Assembly (NCBI GenBank): GCA_002483345.1
Contig: DLHS01000014.1
Span: forward strand, 62,001 to 126,000
Reading direction: 5' to 3'
Source of the DNA: Bacteroidetes bacterium UBA7662
GTDB lineage: Bacteria; Bacteroidota; Bacteroidia; UBA7662
Length of the DNA: 64,000 bases
Shown: positions 59,937 through 64,000 of the stretch, in pieces
Layout: every line of letters starts with the position of its first letter
Position numbering within the stretch: position 1 is the first letter of the stretch
Translations under genes and position numbers: made by a program
Notes under the pieces: generated by a model
What the model saw: only the letters and a program-made list of their open reading frames with translations
Databases searched by the model: none
What the model was told of the DNA's origin: nothing

Positions 59937-61514
59937 TTATTTAAGGGCGTGTGGGGCGTAGGGGATTTTTTGCGCGTCGAACTGTTTCGCATGCACCTTC
60001 ATGCGGCGGATAAAATCAGCGTAATCCTTGTTTTCGGGCTGTGTCCACAATACTTCTGACAAGGCGGGCAAACGGGGCAGTATCATATAGGTGACATGCT
60101 CAAAATCGGGCATGTATTCGGTCCATACATTGCCCTGGGCGCCTAATATATAAGGACGCTCCGTTAAATTCAGGGCAGCAGGGGTGGGTTCGTAGGCATA
60201 AACTGCCTCCACGGCGTTAAAGCCTCCGATGGCGAGGGGTTCGGTGCTCCTGTCTTCGCTCTGGTAATGGTCGAAATAACAGGGTTTGCCGGGAGTCATC
60301 ACGGCATAATGTCCTGCCTGCGCGGCAGCGATGCCTCCCTGGGTGCCTTGCCAGCTCATCACCGCGGCATTGGGGGCGAGTCCGCCTTCCAGTATTTCAT
60401 CCCAGCCGATGAGTTTTCTTCCCTGGCTGTTGAGGTGTTTTTCGATGCGGGTGATGAAGTACGACTGCAGCGCGTGTTCATCCTTCAGTTGATGAGCCTG
60501 CATACGCGCCTGGCATTTGGAGCAGTTTTTCCAACGTTCTTTCGGGCATTCATCCCCGCCCACATGGATATAGGTAGAGGGGAAAATAGCTGTAATTTCA
60601 TCCAGTACGTTTTGCAGGAAGATGAAAGTGCTGTCGTTACCTGCACAAAAAACATCTTCAAAAACACCCCACCAGCGACCGGTTTCGAACGGTCCTCCGG
60701 TGCAGGAAAGGGCAGGATAAGCCGAAAGTGCCGCGAGCGCATGCCCGGGCATTTCAATTTCGGGAACGACGGTGATGTGCCGGGCAGCCGCGTATGCCAC
60801 CACTTCCCGCATCTCGTCCTGGCTGTAAAAACCGCCATAAGGTTTGCCATCAAACGTCATCTGGCCGGAGGGTCGGCCGATGAGGGTTTCTTTCCGCCAG
60901 CCACCAATGCGCGTGAGCTCGGGATACCGTTTGATTTCCGCGCGCCAGCCCTGGTCGTCGGTGAGATGCCAGTGAAAGACGTTCATTTTGTAGTGCGCCA
61001 GGTAGTCTATATAACGTTTTACTTCATCTACTGTGAAAAAATGCCGGCTGCAGTCGAGGTGCATACCCCGCCAGGGGTAGCGGGGCTGATCGCTGACAAC
61101 CACCGGAGGTAGTTGCAGACTCCCGGCAGAAGCCAGTATCTGCTTCAAAGTAAGCAGGCCGTAGTAGGCACCGGCCGCATCACCGGCCATGATTTGTATT
61201 TGATTTTCGTCGATTTGCAGCTGATAGCCGCCGGTAGCAAAGCCCTGCTGTTTAAGCAGAAACACATTCTCCCTGCCTTTTCCAGCCTGAACAGGCGTTT
61301 TTTCATCCAGCATTTGCTGAAGCAGCACGGCTTCCTGCGGGAAGTCAGCGGATCGGGCCGGTCTGGCTTTTTTCAGGTCAAAGCCGGCACCTGTTTTCCA
61401 GACCATCGATTGCGGACGGGGTATCACCGCATCCGGCTGGGCATGGGTTATATGCGGGGAAAGAAAAAACAAGACAGCAGAGACGAAACAACACCGCAGA
61501 CAATTACCGATCAT
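59937..61514 (-). CDS. Beta-N-acetylhexosaminidase, glycoside hydrolase family 20
   Basis: 525 aa from the ATG at 61514, giving a signal peptide (CFVSAVLFFLSPHITHAQ). An N-terminal GH20b domain is followed by the catalytic barrel: RGMHLDCSRHFFTVDEVKRY, VFHWHLTDDQGWRAEIK, HVGGDECPKERW with the catalytic Asp-Glu pair, and LIGWDEILEGGLAPNAAVMS-W. Releases terminal beta-GlcNAc, for example from chitobiose. First gene of the operon; glycosylasparaginase follows after 4 bases. Confidence 0.94.
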   Translation of the reverse strand: MIGNCLRCCFVSAVLFFLSPHITHAQPDAVIPRPQSMVWKTGAGFDLKKARPARSADFPQEAVLLQQMLDEKTPVQAGKGRENVFLLKQQGFATGGYQLQIDENQIQIMAGDAAGAYYGLLTLKQILASAGSLQLPPVVVSDQPRYPWRGMHLDCSRHFFTVDEVKRYIDYLAHYKMNVFHWHLTDDQGWRAEIKRYPELTRIGGWRKETLIGRPSGQMTFDGKPYGGFYSQDEMREVVAYAAARHITVVPEIEMPGHALAALSAYPALSCTGGPFETGRWWGVFEDVFCAGNDSTFIFLQNVLDEITAIFPSTYIHVGGDECPKERWKNCSKCQARMQAHQLKDEHALQSYFITRIEKHLNSQGRKLIGWDEILEGGLAPNAAVMSWQGTQGGIAAAQAGHYAVMTPGKPCYFDHYQSEDRSTEPLAIGGFNAVEAVYAYEPTPAALNLTERPYILGAQGNVWTEYMPDFEHVTYMILPRLPALSEVLWTQPENKDYADFIRRMKVHAKQFDAQKIPYAPHALK

Positions 61515-61622
61515 ACATAAATTCACTTGGTGAACCAAGATAAGGATAATCTGACCTTAATTTGAAGGTGACGGAGTCGTTTCAATACAGTAGTTTTACA
61601 ATAGATATCAAATCATGCTATT

Positions 61623-62168
61623 ATGAACAAATACCTCAAATGGACCCTCCTTGTACTGGCAGTACTCGTGATAGGACTCTGGCTGGCATTCAGATATATG
61701 ACCGCCAATACCAAAAAAATGAGCCCTGAGCACCGGGTTGAATACAAGACGAACGACCGTGAAATCAAACTCTTTTTCAACAGCCCGTCTAAACGGGGCC
61801 GTGAAATTTTCGGAGCACTCGTACCCTTCGGCGAAGTATGGCGTACCGGAGCCAACGAGCCCACCACCTTTACCACTGCAACCGATCTGACCATAGCCGG
61901 TAAAGTACTCCCTGCCGGTACCTATTCGATCTGGACCAAACCCGAAGCGGATAAATGGACTGTTTATTTTAACAGCGGAGAATATCCCTGGGGTGTTAGC
62001 TGGGGAGGCAAAGCCAGCCGGGAAGCGGATAAAGACGTGCTTGAAGTAGAAGTTGCCCCCATGACCCTGGAAGAAGTGCAGGAGTCACTTGTTATCAGCA
62101 TAGAGGAAAACCCGCTGCGCATGCGTCTCGCCTGGGATCTTACAGCGATTGAGGTAGTCCTCGAATAA
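61623..62168 (+). CDS. DUF2911 domain membrane-anchored protein
   Basis: 181 aa. N-terminal anchor (WTLLVLAVLVIGLWLAFRYM), then the DUF2911 block: GREIFGALVPFGEVWRTGAN, EPTTFTTATDLTIAGK, LPAGTYSIWTKP and WTVYFNSGEYPWGVSW. A common Bacteroidota envelope protein of unknown function. Confidence 0.88.
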   Translation: MNKYLKWTLLVLAVLVIGLWLAFRYMTANTKKMSPEHRVEYKTNDREIKLFFNSPSKRGREIFGALVPFGEVWRTGANEPTTFTTATDLTIAGKVLPAGTYSIWTKPEADKWTVYFNSGEYPWGVSWGGKASREADKDVLEVEVAPMTLEEVQESLVISIEENPLRMRLAWDLTAIEVVLE

Positions 62169-62172
62169 ACCT

Positions 62173-62409
62173 GTGCAGCCGTTATCCGGACAAGGACCCG
62201 ATCCAAAGTTGCTGCTTGATCTGGTCAGGACACCTATGCCCTTTGGCAAGTACAAAGCGACCCTGATTTGTGATTTGCCGGTCTTTTACCTGGAATGGTT
62301 TTCGCGAAAGGGATTTCCTCCCGGTAAACTGGGGATTCTGCTCGAAACCATGTTTGTGATCAAATCGAACGGTCTCGAAGCACTGCTTAAACCGCTCCGG
62401 AAAGGATAG
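62173..62409 (+). CDS. DUF3820 family small protein
   Basis: 78 aa starting with GTG. MPFGKYKATLICDLPVFYLE followed by WFSRKGFPPGKLG is the DUF3820 signature; LLETMFVIKSNGLEALLKPL ends the protein. Function unknown, sometimes linked to nucleic-acid proteins. Follows the DUF2911 gene after 4 bases. Confidence 0.8.
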   Translation: MQPLSGQGPDPKLLLDLVRTPMPFGKYKATLICDLPVFYLEWFSRKGFPPGKLGILLETMFVIKSNGLEALLKPLRKG

Positions 62410-62521
62410 AAATGTGATTCTAAAGCGCTGACAGACAAAGTGTTTTTCTTTTTGAGAATTTTTCCCGATTTGAAAGTAATTCTCGGATATTAGCGCATCC
62501 AGAATGTGTTGAGTGACCAAA

Positions 62522-63361
62522 ATGACCTTTTTTAAATGTATCTCGGGCAGTTGTTTGTTGCTGTTACTGGCATTTTCCCAGTTGCAGGCGGCAGCGCCCA
62601 AAGGCAGTTTGTTTATGATAGGCGGAGGGCTCGACAGTACCCTGACCGCCCGTATGGTGGAGTTGGCGGATGTCCGCTTCGACAGTTATGTGGTGATCAT
62701 ACCCCTGGCCAGTGAAAATCAGGATTCAGCCGCTTATCTCGCCAGACAAAGGTTTGAGGCAGCAGATGTCCGGGTGATTTACAGCATGTTTATCGGTCAG
62801 ACCGAATCGGCCACGCCCGCCCAGCTTGATAGCCTGCGGGGTGCCCGGCTCATTTATTTCACAGGGGGTGACCAGCAGATACTGGTGCTGCTTGCCCGGC
62901 AGTTGGGCATTACGCCCGTGCTGCATGAAGCCTATCAGCAAGGGACCATGTTGGCCGGAACCAGTGCCGGTGCGGCGGTCATGAGCAAACAGATGATTAC
63001 CGGGAATCAGTTGAAAGCCCCTGCCTATGAAACCACTTTTTCAAGCCTCCGGGCAGGGAACCTCGAACTGGGAGAAGGTTTCGGTTTTCTGACCCGTACG
63101 GTTATTGACCAGCATTTTGTCACGAGAAGCCGTTACAACCGGCTGCTGAACGTGGTGCTGGAGTTTCCAGGCATCACCGGGGTTGGGATCAACGAGGGTA
63201 CGGCCATTTATGTACAGGACGGCAGGGCGGAGGTTTTCGGGTCTTCACAGGTGATTGTGATCAGAAACAAAAAATCAAGGAAACCGAAGGGAGATTTACT
63301 TTCGGCCCCCAATATCAGGCTCACCATTTTGTGGGAAGGGGACCGGTTTTTTCTGCGGTAG
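62522..63361 (+). CDS. Cyanophycinase-like S51 family serine peptidase, exported
   Basis: 279 aa from the ATG at 62522; a GTG at 62513 is in frame and possible. Signal peptide (ISGSCLLLLLAFSQLQAAA) precedes the class I glutamine-amidotransferase-like fold: GSLFMIGGGLDSTL, IYFTGGDQQILVLLARQLG and the nucleophile elbow AGTSAGAAVMSKQMITG with Ser as the probable catalytic residue. GFGFLTRTVIDQHFVTRSRY matches cyanophycinase. The likely substrate is cyanophycin or another Asp-linked dipeptide polymer; no cyanophycin synthetase is seen here. Confidence 0.9.
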   Translation: MTFFKCISGSCLLLLLAFSQLQAAAPKGSLFMIGGGLDSTLTARMVELADVRFDSYVVIIPLASENQDSAAYLARQRFEAADVRVIYSMFIGQTESATPAQLDSLRGARLIYFTGGDQQILVLLARQLGITPVLHEAYQQGTMLAGTSAGAAVMSKQMITGNQLKAPAYETTFSSLRAGNLELGEGFGFLTRTVIDQHFVTRSRYNRLLNVVLEFPGITGVGINEGTAIYVQDGRAEVFGSSQVIVIRNKKSRKPKGDLLSAPNIRLTILWEGDRFFLR

Positions 63362-63420
63362 TCATGTCAGCACCCGCCTGATTGGTTTTTCAGCAGAGAC
63401 AGGGTGAGCGACCTGTGGGA

Positions 63421-63446
63421 AGCGGCTTGGCCGCTGTGTCTTTTAA
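63421..63446 (+). terminator. Candidate terminator after the cyanophycinase-like gene
   Basis: Perfect stem AGCGGC-TTG-GCCGCT (63421-63435) followed by GTGTCTTTTAAAATT; the T-run is short and starts four bases late, so termination strength is uncertain. Confidence 0.45.
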
Positions 63447-63567
63447 AATTTTATCAAAAATTTTTCCTGTAAATTTTAATAGAAACGGATGTCCGAATCC
63501 GATAATACAACCTACACAAAATAAGCCGATTTTACAAAATGGCATCTGAAAATCAGCTATTTATGTA

Positions 63568-63588
63568 ATATTCCATAAAATGGAATAT
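63568..63588. promoter_or_regulatory. Palindrome upstream of the last gene
   Basis: ATATTCCAT-AAA-ATGGAATAT, perfect 9-base arms around three bases, about 175 bases before the start at 63764. A possible repressor site; no regulator is encoded nearby. Confidence 0.35.
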
Positions 63589-63763
63589 GTTCCTTTATAG
63601 GACAGCGCATTCATAATAAGATAGCTGGTTTTGTTTTGGTACGGTTTCCATTTTTGATAACACAGGAAAGTTTTTTTGTGTCAGACTGATTTTATAGTTT
63701 CCGTTATTGTGTTATGTGTTTTGGCCTTATGGTTCAGCAGATAGCGCGACCAAACCTACTACT

Positions 63764-64000
63764 ATGAAAGGCATAACCGGCACACTTGTATTACTTGTAT
63801 GGTCCTGTGGCTCCCTGTGGGGTCAGGGGAACAGCCCTTTACTTTGGCTGAAGCCAGATTCCGTTACATCGGGTCATTTGATTTTCAAAGATGCCGGCAC
63901 CCAGGGGCTCGAAGTTCAGCTGACGGGTTCCGGACAGCTTCCGGACTCAGTAGGTTTTAATTATAATCCTGCACTCTATTTTAACGGTGCTTCGCGTCTC
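63764..64000 (+). CDS. N-terminal part of a secreted protein, truncated by the window edge
   Basis: 79 residues visible. Signal peptide (GITGTLVLLVWSCGSLWGQ), then LLWLKPDSVTSGHLIFKDAG and FNYNPALYFNGASRL. The LWLKPD and NPALYFNG phrases are common at the start of large Bacteroidota surface proteins with a LamG-like domain and a T9SS signal, but the rest of the gene is outside the window. Confidence 0.7.
   Translation, partial: MKGITGTLVLLVWSCGSLWGQGNSPLLWLKPDSVTSGHLIFKDAGTQGLEVQLTGSGQLPDSVGFNYNPALYFNGASRL

Larger units (their letters stand above)
63362..63763 (+). other. 402 bp intergenic region before the last gene
   Basis: No gene. It starts with two GC-rich hairpins (ACAGG/CCTGT at 63399-63416 and AGCGGC-TTG-GCCGCT at 63421-63435), then an AT-rich stretch with the palindrome at 63568-63588, and ends in the promoter and leader of the gene at 63764. 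A TTATTGTGTTATGTGTTTTGG segment near 63702-63722 may hold promoter elements. Confidence 0.5.

Noticed and set aside
60267..61112. A 281-codon plus-strand frame antisense to the GH20 gene
   Set aside because: Mirror of a GC-rich true gene; the minus strand has an intact GH20 active site.
1..64000. CRISPR array, rRNA or tRNA genes
   Set aside because: No regular spacer-repeat array and no cloverleaf or rRNA-like conserved stretch was found on either strand.

Overview
The window reads as a Bacteroidota chromosome, probably a Saprospiria/Chitinophagia-type denitrifier; the exact taxon is inference. Supports: T9SS C-terminal sorting domains, lipoboxes of the G/A-C type, TAnnTTTG promoter boxes, DUF6943/DUF6266/HYC_CC_PP-type families, and a Sec-type (clade II) nitrous oxide reductase. 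There are two compositional halves. Positions 1 to about 29.0 kb are AT-rich, all on the + strand and made of cargo typical of Bacteroidota integrative elements. From about 29.3 kb onward the DNA is more GC-rich and looks like host chromosome. No integrase, relaxase or tra gene lies in the window, so the element must continue to the left if it is an ICE.

Defence block (1-11983): a type I restriction-modification locus, hsdM-hsdS-DUF3800-unknown 168 aa-hsdR, followed with almost no spacing by a 112 aa protein, a RecB-like PD-(D/E)xK nuclease fused to DUF5655, and a 699 aa prokaryotic Argonaute. The Argonaute keeps its MID 5'-phosphate pocket but has lost the PIWI catalytic residues. This is the most interesting system here: a catalytically dead pAgo coupled to a separate nuclease and physically fused to a type I R-M operon.

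Metal block (11980-27105): a copper/silver resistance cluster (AraC-type regulator with CxxC, HMA-MauE, HYC_CC_PP protein, CusA, CusC, CPH-type CopB ATPase, CusB-DUF3347, a 43 aa membrane peptide, a DUF3347 lipoprotein, a heme-binding-domain protein, a cation transporter). After a 1 kb pyrimidine-rich spacer comes a small mercury cassette (ArsR regulator with two identical operators, MerTP fusion, GDCCVxC protein) without merA. Element backbone genes (DUF6943, DUF6266) and a terminator close the island at about 29.0 kb.

Anaerobic respiration block (29.3-47.0 kb): a B12-dependent (class II) ribonucleotide reductase, a Crp/Fnr regulator coupled to a membrane protein, then a long minus-strand series: ric, an Fe-S Rrf2 regulator, a second related membrane protein, queD, mbnP, a MauG/MbnH di-heme protein, norC, a divergent norB, then cytochrome c, fasciclin, nosZ, a membrane protein, nosL, nosD, nosF, nosY and a truncated hemoglobin. 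A TGAT-N4-ATCA palindrome sits upstream of the cytochrome c-nosZ unit at a class II activator position.

Right part (47.1-64 kb): a mobile mystery protein A/B (HTH/Fic) pair with three 33-bp-phased repeats in its promoter; a DUF2490-DUF4956-VTC-lipoprotein set facing two CotH/lamin-tail secreted proteins; an operon encoding the three enzymes needed to dismantle the N-glycan core (beta-mannosidase, hexosaminidase, glycosylasparaginase) plus CutC; then DUF2911, DUF3820, a cyanophycinase-like peptidase, and the start of a secreted protein cut by the window end.
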